Below are positions 27,327-35,060 of a stretch of 64,000 bases of DNA, piece by piece. The DNA is from Ktedonobacter sp. SOSP1-85. GTDB taxonomy: Bacteria > Chloroflexota > Ktedonobacteria > Ktedonobacterales > Ktedonobacteraceae. Position 1 is the first letter of the stretch, and each line of letters starts with the position of its first letter. The translations under genes were made by a program, and so were the position numbers. The DNA is taken from positions 2,215,272-2,279,271 of the forward strand of contig NZ_BNJI01000002.1 in the NCBI RefSeq assembly GCF_016587415.1, in the 5' to 3' direction. Below the pieces are notes generated by a model. That model saw nothing but the letters and a program-made list of their open reading frames with translations, made no database searches and was not told the origin of the DNA.

Positions 27327-27909
27327 GACACTCCGCCGCAACTGAAGTCGCGCGGCTTCTTTTGCCTCTCCTCTGTACGCGATGTGCTGAGAAATGTAGC
27401 GTGGCTACGACTCGGCGTACATCGTAGTGGAGGAGGAAAAGCTGAGAGGATGCATCCATCCATGCATGGTCTCTCTTGCGCGGTGCCAGGCGCGTTGTTA
27501 CTCTCATGCCTTTCGATAAGGGAGAGATGGCCCACAACTCTCGTTTTCGGCGTCCTGGAGAGAAGCAACACCCGCCTCTTTCGAGGCTCACTCCTGGGGA
27601 ACGTACCCACCAGGTCGGAGGCTTTTCCTTAGCGCTATTCGTTCGGTGACGTGACACTTCCTAAAGCCGTGGATTGGATACCCGTGCCTTCGCACGTCGA
27701 AATAGCTGAGGCAGTGGGAAACGCGGTAACGTTTTTACGCATGGCCCTTCGCCATGCAACCCGTACGTTATTCAGTTCTCAAGGTACTACTGATCAATTC
27801 TTTTCGCGTACAGAAAAAACGGAAGGGCAAGGGCTAAAGCCGCAAACGCCTAACCACGGGATGAATCCCCGTGGCTTGCGGCGGGCTGAAGCCCTTTTCT
27901 GTCAAGGGA
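27327..27909 (-). mobile_element. Internally deleted TnpB element (non-autonomous remnant)
   Basis: Both ends match the element at 48239-50033. The right end begins GTGACACTCCGC in both. 27430-27640 aligns with the 3' end of that tnpB (CTGAGAGG...CATCC, GGTGCCAGGCSCGTTG, GAGGCTTTTCCTT). The left end, 27828-27909, shares GGCAAGGGCTAAAGCCG, ACGCCT and CTTGCGGCGGGCT with 49951-50033. Nearly the whole tnpB coding region is missing, which leaves about 0.58 kb. Two nested stems remain at the left end. Confidence 0.65.
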
Positions 27910-27992
27910 AAGGAAGGACAGATGATCACGAGACCCGTTTGGTAGGTCTCCAACTCGTTGGGATTTTTTCCATTGACACTAAAGGAGTTAAG

Positions 27993-29015
27993 ATGACTCG
28001 CACCACGCGCCCACGACCAGTCGATATCGCAGCCGTGTTCCCAGAACTGGCACCGCTCGCACGCACCACGACACGGTTGCACCCGCGTCTGGGCACGCCG
28101 ACGCCCCAGGAAAGCTCGGTCGGCGGCCCGCTGCTGTGGCCCATCGATGACCCGTGGCCCTACTGTGACGGGCGACAACACGATCCAGACTGGGGGCCGT
28201 TGACCACCCTGGCCGATGTCCGGCTGCTACGGGACACGTTGACCGCTGCCTGGAAGCGGCCCAGAGATCCTGGTGTCAACCTCCTCACGTCGGAGGAAGA
28301 CGCCATCATCAAACGCATTCAAGCTGGGCATAGCTGGACCCATGAGCCGATTGCAATGATACCCGTGGCGCAACTCTACGCACGCGACATCCCCGACCTG
28401 CACCCGCCTCTTGGCTACGATCTGCTTCAGGTGCTGTGGTGCCCGTTTGATCACCCTGAGGAGGAGCTGCCCAAGGTGAAGCTGGTGTGGCGTTCCTCCT
28501 GCACAGTCACTGCCTTGCTCTCCAACCCGCCACAACCCGTTGTGGTGCAGTCCAAGGACTATGTCCCCGAGCCTTGTGTCGTCCATCCTGAACAGGTCAT
28601 CGAATACCCTGCCCTCTCTGATCTCGATGAGGTTCTGCGCGAGCAGATCCAGGCATGGGAAAAGCGTGAGAAGACAATTGCCGATGTAGGAAGCTTTGCC
28701 TATTCATTTGAGCTGTCCGTGGCACCCGGCTGGAAGGTCGGAGGCTGGACATCCTTTAGCTTCCGAGATGCCGAGCCAGCGATCTGTCCCTGCGGGACTC
28801 AGATGCAACCCCTGTTGAGGATCGATTCCACCGAGTGGGACGGGGGCAGTGGCAACTGGATTCCCATCGAGGACCAGGCCCTCGATAGCAATCCTGGTAG
28901 CAGCTACACCCACCCATGGGAGCCGGTAATGGTCACCATCGGCCGCGGTTACACCATGCAGATCTATACCTGCCCCGCATCGGTTGATCATCCGCCCGTC
29001 GCCTGGATGCAATGA
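27993..29015 (+). CDS. DUF1963-like protein
   Basis: 340 residues from the ATG at 27993, which has AAAGGAG at 5-nt spacing; the frame is open a further 340 bp upstream but runs through the mobile-element remnant. Signature-like parts are GGPLLWPIDDPWPYCD, MIPVAQLYARDIP, DLLQVLWCPFDH and a C-terminal CPCGTQMQPLLRIDS with a cysteine pair. These suggest the YwqG/DUF1963 family, whose function is unknown. The gene stands alone. Confidence 0.65.
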   Translation: MTRTTRPRPVDIAAVFPELAPLARTTTRLHPRLGTPTPQESSVGGPLLWPIDDPWPYCDGRQHDPDWGPLTTLADVRLLRDTLTAAWKRPRDPGVNLLTSEEDAIIKRIQAGHSWTHEPIAMIPVAQLYARDIPDLHPPLGYDLLQVLWCPFDHPEEELPKVKLVWRSSCTVTALLSNPPQPVVVQSKDYVPEPCVVHPEQVIEYPALSDLDEVLREQIQAWEKREKTIADVGSFAYSFELSVAPGWKVGGWTSFSFRDAEPAICPCGTQMQPLLRIDSTEWDGGSGNWIPIEDQALDSNPGSSYTHPWEPVMVTIGRGYTMQIYTCPASVDHPPVAWMQ

Positions 29016-29434
29016 TCCTCTGGCTCACCTGCCTGCAGACGAGAGAGAAGAGGAGCCGGGAAAGACCGGACAAGGGATCGACGTGCCAAAGAAAGGCCTC
29101 TTGGGCAGCATTGACGGCTACGAGAGAGCAGGAGGTAGGTGCAAAGGCGATTTATCACAGTGATACAGGGTGGGGATGAACCACACCATCACGATGTGGC
29201 ATGCCATGGGATATTGCCCATCATAGCGAAATACATACTATATCGTATTTGTGCGATAAATCGCCTTGCGCGTGATAAATCGGGCGCCTATAGTGAGGAG
29301 GTCCATGCCTTTGGTCAGGCGATCTTATCACTATAGGCGCCTGGTCATATGAATATGCAAAAATTTGACGCACACCCGCTTCCATCCAGCCCCTTTTCGG
29401 TCGGCCTTCGGCCTGCTATACTACAGAACACCAA
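29016..29434. repeat. Gap with two consecutive long inverted repeats
   Basis: First pair: AAGGCGATTTATC (29144-29156) and GATAAATCGCCTT (29255-29267), about 98 bp apart. Second pair: a perfect 14-bp pair, GGCGCCTATAGTGA (29283-29296) and TCACTATAGGCGCC (29328-29341), 31 bp apart. A third GTGATAAATCG copy sits between them (29272-29282). No coding frame is supported. The structure resembles a small palindromic element or paired binding sites. Confidence 0.6.
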
Positions 29435-29498
29435 TGAAACGTTTCACTGGAAATGACGCAACATGCAGAGGGGGATGAGATATGCTCTTCTCAAGAGC
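29417..29498 (+). promoter_or_regulatory. Control region of the LacI-family gene
   Basis: A -10-like TATACT (29417-29422) is followed by the palindrome TGAAACGTTTCA (29435-29446), as at the rha promoter. GCTCTTCTCAAGAGC (29484-29498) is the counterpart of the palindrome around the rha -35 box. No good -35 was found. The layout predicts autorepression by the LacI protein. Confidence 0.65.
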
Positions 29499-29515
29499 GG
29501 GGAAAAGAAAAGCGC

Positions 29516-30541
29516 ATGGTAAGTATTCGTGATGTTGCCGAAAAGGCGGGAGTATCGTTGGGAACGGTCTCCAATGTGCTCAATCGCCCGGAGATCGTCG
29601 CAGAGACAACACGGCAGCGTGTGCAGGCAGCAATCAAGGAACTGGGATTTGTGCGCAATGCCCCAGCACATCAATTGCGGGCTGGGAGCAGTCGCTACCT
29701 CGGCCTGGTAGTTCTAGATGTAACCAATCCTTTTTTTACCGAAGTGGCGCGTGGTGTCGAAGACGCGGCAAATGAGGCTGGCTACATCGTCATCCTCTGC
29801 AATTCAGATGCTTCGTTGGAGAAAGAGCGCAGCTATCTGCATATGCTCGAAGAGCAGCGAATTGCAGGAGTCTTGATTACTCCGGCCAGCAATGACCTGA
29901 GCTATCTCCAACGCTTGCACCAGCAGGATATCGCCGTGGTGCTCCTTGATCGACCAGACCAGACGCAGAGCCTTTGCTCAGTTGCTGTTGATGATCGACA
30001 AGGAGGAGCACTGGCCACAAACCATCTGCTGGAACGTGGACACCGATGTATCGCCTTTGTGAGTGGTCCGCTCAGTATTCGTCAGTGTGAAGAGCGGCGA
30101 GAGGGCATGTATCAGGCGATCAAAACAGCAGGCCTTGATCCCAACCAGGTGATAGTTGAGATTTCTGTCGGAACGCAGAATACTCGTGCTGGCGAGCAAA
30201 GCGTGGAGACATTATTGCACCATGAGCGCAAGCCAACGGCTGTCTTTTGTGCCAATGATTTACTGGCGCTTGGCGTGATGCGCGGCTTGCTCCAGCGTGG
30301 CATCCAGATTCCCAACGAGATGGCCCTGATCGGCTATGATGATATCGAATTTGCCAGTGCCCTTTCGCCTGCGCTGTCCTCCATTCGTCAACCGAAATAC
30401 CTGCTGGGACGAACGGCGACAGAACTCCTCCTGGACGAGATGGCAAATCGTGAAAAACATCAGCATCAACACATCATCTACCAGCCAGAACTGATTATAC
30501 GGACCTCGACCTTCCTGATGAAAAACGAGTCTGCGTTCTGA
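29516..30541 (+). CDS. LacI-family transcriptional regulator, probable rha repressor
   Basis: 341 residues. The N-terminal HTH is VSIRDVAEKAGVSLGTVSNVLNRP, with the hinge helix in NAPAHQLRAG. A periplasmic-binding-like sugar domain follows (VVLDVTNPFFTEVARGVEDAA, VLLDRPDQ, FVSGPLS, CANDLLALGVMRGL, IGYDDIEFASALSPALSSIRQP). It begins at ATG 29516; the frame is open 21 codons further but those are unlike the family. The operator palindrome shared with the rha promoter makes it the likely rhamnose-responsive repressor, though it lies 2.8 kb away, across the DUF1963 gene. Confidence 0.92.
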   Translation: MVSIRDVAEKAGVSLGTVSNVLNRPEIVAETTRQRVQAAIKELGFVRNAPAHQLRAGSSRYLGLVVLDVTNPFFTEVARGVEDAANEAGYIVILCNSDASLEKERSYLHMLEEQRIAGVLITPASNDLSYLQRLHQQDIAVVLLDRPDQTQSLCSVAVDDRQGGALATNHLLERGHRCIAFVSGPLSIRQCEERREGMYQAIKTAGLDPNQVIVEISVGTQNTRAGEQSVETLLHHERKPTAVFCANDLLALGVMRGLLQRGIQIPNEMALIGYDDIEFASALSPALSSIRQPKYLLGRTATELLLDEMANREKHQHQHIIYQPELIIRTSTFLMKNESAF

Positions 30542-30559
30542 CAAGAAAAGGGGTGCATT

Positions 30560-31318
30560 TCAGCTGGGTGAGGCGGCGAGTGATCCTAGCATTTCGCGCA
30601 GTCGTAGCGCGTTATGGATGGCGTATGCCTCAGGATCATTGTTGAAATAGGCATAGATTTCTCGTCCCTGTTCCGCATCGTGTGCGAGTCGTTTGGCCCA
30701 GGCGGACAGCTCATCGTCACTAAGACCAATGCCGTTGGCCCCTGCGTGAAAACGCACGTATCCAAATGATCCCAGGGGAGGAAGGTCGAGGGGCGTCGGG
30801 AGCATTCCACCAATCGCTATGGCTAGCGTAGCGTTGCTGGTAGGTGTAAATAGCGGCGCTATCCTGGTCGCCATATCTGCTGCGAACCAGGAGACATCGC
30901 GGACCTCAATAGCTACCTGAAGCTTGTGTGGAAGCTGGCTGAGAAATTGTTCCAGGCGCTCCGGATTGGCATGCCAGTGAGGAGGGAGCTGAAAAAGGAA
31001 TGGCCCCAACTGTTCTCCCAGTCCCTCGGCGGCAGTGAGGAGGCGGTTTATCCCTTCTTCTGCGTTCAGAAGCTTTTTCATATGCGTAAGGTAGCGACTA
31101 CCCTTGACCGCGAAGCGGAACCTGGGATGCGAACGTGTTTGCTCACTCCACGCATGAAACTGCTCGTATGTGGGCAGACGGTAAAAACTTCGATTAATCT
31201 CGACTGTGGGAAAGTGCTGGGTGTAGTATGCCAGGTGCTCGCGCACGGGTAGATGTGTTGGATAGAAGCGCCCAATCCAGTGCGGATAGATCCAACCTGA
31301 TGTGCCAATCCAGATCAT
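30560..31318 (-). CDS. DUF72 family protein
   Basis: 252 residues, TIM-barrel-like DUF72 (YecE) pattern. It opens with WIGTSGWIYPHWIGRFYP, followed by VEINRSFYRLP, RFAVKGSRYLTH, GPFLFQLPPHW, VAIEVRDVSWF, YVRFHAG and the closing IYAYFNND. Its biochemical role is unknown. The ATG at 31318 has GGAGG 8 nt upstream; the frame extends 15 codons more. It converges with the LacI gene, 18 bp apart. Confidence 0.9.
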   Translation of the reverse strand: MIWIGTSGWIYPHWIGRFYPTHLPVREHLAYYTQHFPTVEINRSFYRLPTYEQFHAWSEQTRSHPRFRFAVKGSRYLTHMKKLLNAEEGINRLLTAAEGLGEQLGPFLFQLPPHWHANPERLEQFLSQLPHKLQVAIEVRDVSWFAADMATRIAPLFTPTSNATLAIAIGGMLPTPLDLPPLGSFGYVRFHAGANGIGLSDDELSAWAKRLAHDAEQGREIYAYFNNDPEAYAIHNALRLREMLGSLAASPS

Positions 31319-31622
31319 AAGTCCATCCTCCGGAATTGTCCTGGTAAAGGTGTTTCTCTTCATTGCGGATCATAGGGTACACGAGGCAGGAGGGTGATTG
31401 GTCGCATCGTTCTTGATTACAAGATGGCGCGCGTGTGTCATGGATGGTTTCCAGAGAACCCAAAAATGCCCATAAAACCACAACTGATCTGTGAATTGCA
31501 AATGCTATACTCTTTTCATGCAAACGCCAGACGCACTTCGTGGAAGTTGCAGAATTCCTAATTTATTTAGGTTAAAACTGCATAAAGCGTGAAGAGATGC
31601 TTTTTAGCAAGAGGAGAGATTC

Positions 31623-33575
31623 ATGCGGATTGGTGAACAAGTTCTTTTTATGAGCATGCCATTTGCTTCGAGCCGGCGTCCTTCTCTTGGACTGAGCCTT
31701 CTTCAAGCAAAGCTTCAAGAATCTTCTATCACCTCTTTTATTTGGTACCCCTTTCTCCCCTTTGTTCCCAAAGTAGGAACAAAATTCTATGAAGAGATTG
31801 CCGATGGCAAATACCCCTCTAACTACTTGCTTGGTGAATGGATCTTTGCTCCCTGGTTGATGAGTGATCCACAGAATTCCTCGTGGGACAGTGAGTATGA
31901 TGAAAAGTATTTACAGTATCTACAACAGCCCAAGGACTGGTTGGATGTTCTCTATTCCAGGGGTATTGCTCAGGAAGATGCCGATACTGTGAGGCATGTG
32001 CGTCAGCTCATACCTGCTTTTTTTGAAGATACTCTCAATGCTATCGAGTGGGATGAGATACAGTTTGTAGGCTTCACCAGCGTATTTCAGCAGCATGTCG
32101 CCTCCCTTGCATTTGCACGCATATTAAAAGAACGCTATCCGCACCTCACGATTGTCTTTGGTGGAGCAAATGTTGAAGGCCCAATGGGCCGTGGCCTATT
32201 ACGGTCATTCCCTTGGGTTGATGCCGTTGTCTCAGGTGAGGGGGAAAATATAATTATCCCTCTGGTAAAGGCCGTCCTTAATAAGGAAGATTATGTCCAT
32301 GTACCAGGAGTATGGACCAGGCGAACCGTTGCATCAGCCCAGGTTCCAGCGGTAAAAATGGATGAGCTGCCGTATCCCATCTTCGACGATTTTTTTTCAC
32401 AGCATAATGCTGACGAGATCAAGGATAGTGTCTCGCCTTCTATTATGGTAGAGACCTCTCGTGGATGCTGGTGGGGGCAACGCTCGCACTGTACCTTCTG
32501 TGGACTCAATGGCTTGAATATGGCCTTCCGGAGTAAAAGTCCAGAGCGAGCCTTACGGGAAATCACGGAATTGTGGGACCGCTATGCGGATCGAGCAGCG
32601 AATGTGCTTGCCGTTGATAACATCCTCGACTACCGCTATATCAATACGCTTCTGCCACAGCTTGCACAACACCCCAAGCGGTTTAGCTTATTTTATGAAA
32701 CCAAAGCGAATCTCAAGAAGCAGCAAATCGCGAACTTCGCAGAGGCCCATATAGACCGTGTTCAACCTGGTATCGAAAGTCTGTCCACCCATGTACTCAA
32801 AGTGATGCGTAAAGGCGTTTCAGCACTGAATAACGTGCAGATGCTCAAGTGGTGCCACGAGTATGGAATCACGCCTTACTGGAATATTCTCTGGGGATTT
32901 CCTGGCGAACAACCAGAAGATTATGCCCAGGCCAATGAATGGGCCAAGCGTATCTTCCATCTGCGTCCACCTGTCGCCTTTGCTCCAGTTCGGCTCGATC
33001 GTTTCAGCCCGCTGTTCAATGAAGCCCAGGAGTTTGGTATTAAAGATATCAAGCCAACATTGGCTTATGAACATATCTTTCCTGGATTATCACCACAGGA
33101 GCGTTTCGACCTGGCCTACTTCTTTGATTATGATTATCAAGAAAAACCGGGAAGCGGTTATACAACGGACCTTATTCAAACGGTCAGGCAATGGACGCAC
33201 GCGCATAGCAGCGCTACCCTCTTCTATTGCCCCGTTGGTACCCACACCTTGCTCGTTGACACGCGAACGGAACAACACCTCTGGCTGCTTGACCAGGAGT
33301 ACCTGGCATTGCTTGACGCGCTTGATGCGATTGCCATCAAAAGCGACCTGGCCGGGCATTTGAATATGGATCCAGAAATGCTCTCCATGATGCTCCAAAC
33401 CCTCGACGAGCACCAGTGGATCATCCAGGAAGAGAATAGGGTGCTTGGTCTCGCTATTCGTCTGGGGAGATACCAACCGTCAGGTCAAGCGCAGCGCCTC
33501 CTGGCCTCCATATTTGACGGCACAGGGCAAGCGACCGTCGCTGGTCACATTAGAACTCCAGTCGCAGTCTCATAA
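31623..33575 (+). CDS. RiPP-maturation radical SAM / B12-binding protein (putative C-methyltransferase)
   Basis: 650 residues. Residues about 100-230 form a cobalamin-binding-like Rossmann domain (FVGFTSVFQQHVASLAFARI, VFGGANVEG, VDAVVSGEGE). The radical SAM domain carries C282-x7-C290-x2-C293 within ETSRGCWWGQRSHCTFCG, the signature of the RiPP-associated rSAM family (TIGR03975-like). The C-terminal 130 residues are a wHTH-like or RRE-like region, function uncertain. Related proteins methylate unactivated carbons in peptides. GAGGAG precedes the ATG. Three precursor genes follow immediately downstream, so these are the expected substrates. Pieces of the 3' end recur in the spacers between them. 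Confidence 0.92.
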   Translation: MRIGEQVLFMSMPFASSRRPSLGLSLLQAKLQESSITSFIWYPFLPFVPKVGTKFYEEIADGKYPSNYLLGEWIFAPWLMSDPQNSSWDSEYDEKYLQYLQQPKDWLDVLYSRGIAQEDADTVRHVRQLIPAFFEDTLNAIEWDEIQFVGFTSVFQQHVASLAFARILKERYPHLTIVFGGANVEGPMGRGLLRSFPWVDAVVSGEGENIIIPLVKAVLNKEDYVHVPGVWTRRTVASAQVPAVKMDELPYPIFDDFFSQHNADEIKDSVSPSIMVETSRGCWWGQRSHCTFCGLNGLNMAFRSKSPERALREITELWDRYADRAANVLAVDNILDYRYINTLLPQLAQHPKRFSLFYETKANLKKQQIANFAEAHIDRVQPGIESLSTHVLKVMRKGVSALNNVQMLKWCHEYGITPYWNILWGFPGEQPEDYAQANEWAKRIFHLRPPVAFAPVRLDRFSPLFNEAQEFGIKDIKPTLAYEHIFPGLSPQERFDLAYFFDYDYQEKPGSGYTTDLIQTVRQWTHAHSSATLFYCPVGTHTLLVDTRTEQHLWLLDQEYLALLDALDAIAIKSDLAGHLNMDPEMLSMMLQTLDEHQWIIQEENRVLGLAIRLGRYQPSGQAQRLLASIFDGTGQATVAGHIRTPVAVS

Positions 33576-33661
33576 GAAAATATTAGACTCTAGACCTGAA
33601 TTGTGTACAGCAGGTAATCAGGATGTACTCAATCAGGACACAAAAATTGGAGGATATTGCA

Positions 33662-33844
33662 ATGGCAGACGAACAGAAACCAGAAGGCGAAGCGAAGCGC
33701 ATTACCCTCGACCCTTCAAAGTTTACGATCAGCGAGGATGGAAAGGTCATTTTGACCGCGCCAGAATTTGCTGATGCATTGCGCGCTGCGGCAGACGACG
33801 ATGAGAATAGCGGCCATGGGGTTGGTGTTGCGGTAATCTGGTAG
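33662..33844 (+). CDS. RiPP precursor peptide 1
   Basis: 60 residues; GGAGG stands 8 nt before the ATG. The leader contains the block ITLDPSKFTISEDGKVILT followed by APEFADALRAAADDD, identical in all three copies. The C-terminus is ENSGHGVGVAVIW. The sharp change from charged, acidic leader to a glycine/valine-rich hydrophobic end is what one expects of leader and core. It lacks the 6-residue NPTNEQ insertion near the N-terminus that copies 2 and 3 have. The product class is not known to me. Confidence 0.88.
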   Translation: MADEQKPEGEAKRITLDPSKFTISEDGKVILTAPEFADALRAAADDDENSGHGVGVAVIW

Positions 33845-33885
33845 TTTTCAACAACACAGGAACTTTCAGGAACACCCATCGAGTG

Positions 33886-34013
33886 ACAAACTCATGATGA
33901 GCATCAATGGATCACCCAGGAGGAGAACAGGGTTCGTGATCTTGTCATTTGTTTGAGAAGATGCCAGGCGCCAGGTCGGGCAAGCGGCTATTTCGAGTCG
34001 CTTTAGCGGTTCA
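33886..34013 (+). pseudogene. Decayed copy of the radical SAM gene 3' end (copy 1)
   Basis: The plus-strand frame reads DEHQWITQEENRVRDLVICL and then diverges to a stop at 34011-34013; the intact gene has DEHQWIIQEENRVLGLAIRL. It has no start and lies between precursors 1 and 2. A second copy is at 34468-34595 and a short inverted one at 34985-35012. Confidence 0.85.
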
Positions 34014-34079
34014 GCAAGTTTCTTTGTGATAGCTCTAGCTGTACTGATAGGGCTAACGAATGCAAGCGTTAGCCTCTAG

Positions 34080-34196
34080 TGTTCTGTCAACGTTGATTGG
34101 AAAGGTGGGGAGTGCAGAGGGGCGTCAGCCCCTCTGCGTCTCTCCTCTTGCCGCCGCAGGCGGCGTGAAACCTTTCGGATGAAGATTGACAGAGCA
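34080..34196. mobile_element. 117-bp MITE-like insertion in the precursor array
   Basis: Compared with the homologous spacer after precursor 2 (34651-34665), this spacer has 117 extra bases plus a duplicated CTAG (34076-34079 and 34197-34200). The insert ends in imperfect inverted repeats, TGTTCTGTCAA and TTGACAGAGCA. Internally it has a GC-rich stem, GCAGAGGGGC..GCCCCTCTGC. The paired spacer makes the insertion boundary unusually certain. The family is unknown. Confidence 0.8.
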
Positions 34197-34225
34197 CTAG
34201 TTTACAAAAATTGGAGGATATTGCA

Positions 34226-34426
34226 ATGGCAGACGAACAGAATCCAACAAATGAACAGAAGCCAGAAGGCGAAGAGAAGCGCATTACGCTCGATCCCTCG
34301 AAGTTTACGATCAGCGAGGATGGGAAGGTCATTTTGACTGCACCAGAATTTGCTGATGCATTGCGCGCTGCGGCAGACGATGATGATGCCAATGGTCATG
34401 GGATTGGCGTTGCCGTAATTTTCTAG
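34226..34426 (+). CDS. RiPP precursor peptide 2
   Basis: 66 residues, same leader as copy 1 plus NPTNEQ after residue 5. The core-like end is DANGHGIGVAVIF. GGAGG lies 8 nt before the ATG, and the 25 bases before the start are identical to copy 3. The small hairpin GCTAACG/CGTTAGC (34052-34073) in the spacer upstream may limit readthrough. Confidence 0.88.
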   Translation: MADEQNPTNEQKPEGEEKRITLDPSKFTISEDGKVILTAPEFADALRAAADDDDANGHGIGVAVIF

Positions 34427-34467
34427 TTTTTAACAACACAGGAACTTTCAGGCGTACCCATCGAGTG

Positions 34468-34595
34468 GCAAACTCATGATGAGCATCAATGGATCATCCA
34501 GGAGGAGAACAGGGTTCGTGATCTTGTCATTTGTTTGAGAAGATGCCAGGCGCCAGGTCGGGCAAGCGGCTATTTCGAGTCGCTTTAGCGATTCA
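34468..34595 (+). pseudogene. Decayed copy of the radical SAM gene 3' end (copy 2)
   Basis: The frame reads DEHQWIIQEENRVRDLVICL and then a stop, almost identical to copy 1 at the DNA level. It forms the spacer between precursors 2 and 3, so the unit 'precursor plus 3' radical SAM fragment' was duplicated as a block. Confidence 0.85.
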
Positions 34596-34685
34596 GCAAG
34601 TTCTTTGTGATAGCTCTAGCTGTACTGATAGGGCTAACGAATGCAAGCGTTAGCTTCTAGTTTACAAAAATTGGAGGATATTGCA

Positions 34686-34886
34686 ATGGCAGACGAACAG
34701 AATCCAACAAATGAACAGAAGCCAGAAGGCGAAGAGAAACGCATTACGCTCGATCCCTCAAAGTTTACGATCAGCGAGGATGGAAAGGTCATTTTGACTG
34801 CACCAGAATTTGCTGATGCATTGCGCGCTGCGGCAGACGATGATGATGCCAATGGTCATGGGATTGGCGTTGCCGTAGTTTTCTAG
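34686..34886 (+). CDS. RiPP precursor peptide 3
   Basis: 66 residues; differs from copy 2 only at the penultimate residue (GHGIGVAVVF against GHGIGVAVIF). The same ribosome site is used. After its stop the array ends; 100 bp downstream is an inverted 28-bp piece of the radical SAM 3' end (34985-35012), then a 9-bp hairpin (35006-35044) before the protease gene. Confidence 0.88.
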   Translation: MADEQNPTNEQKPEGEEKRITLDPSKFTISEDGKVILTAPEFADALRAAADDDDANGHGIGVAVVF

Positions 34887-35060
34887 TACCACAGAGTCCG
34901 GTTGGATTGGTGAGTTTGTGAAACACAACGCTTGTCTCTCCAACGTATCGTTGTACATCCCCTGACCGGTTGTTGGCTAACTTTGTTCTCCTCCTGGGTG
35001 ATTCATTGGTGCGATTCTTGCTTTTTATAGAGGAGTCGCACCAAAAAGAAAGTGTGGGCG

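Noticed and set aside
27088..27345. 85-codon frame upstream of the TnpB remnant
   Set aside because: No ribosome site, no family resemblance, and it runs into the element's right end.
33662..34886. CRISPR-like or satellite repeats
   Set aside because: The repeats are 450-bp coding units with precursor genes, not short regular repeats with unique spacers.
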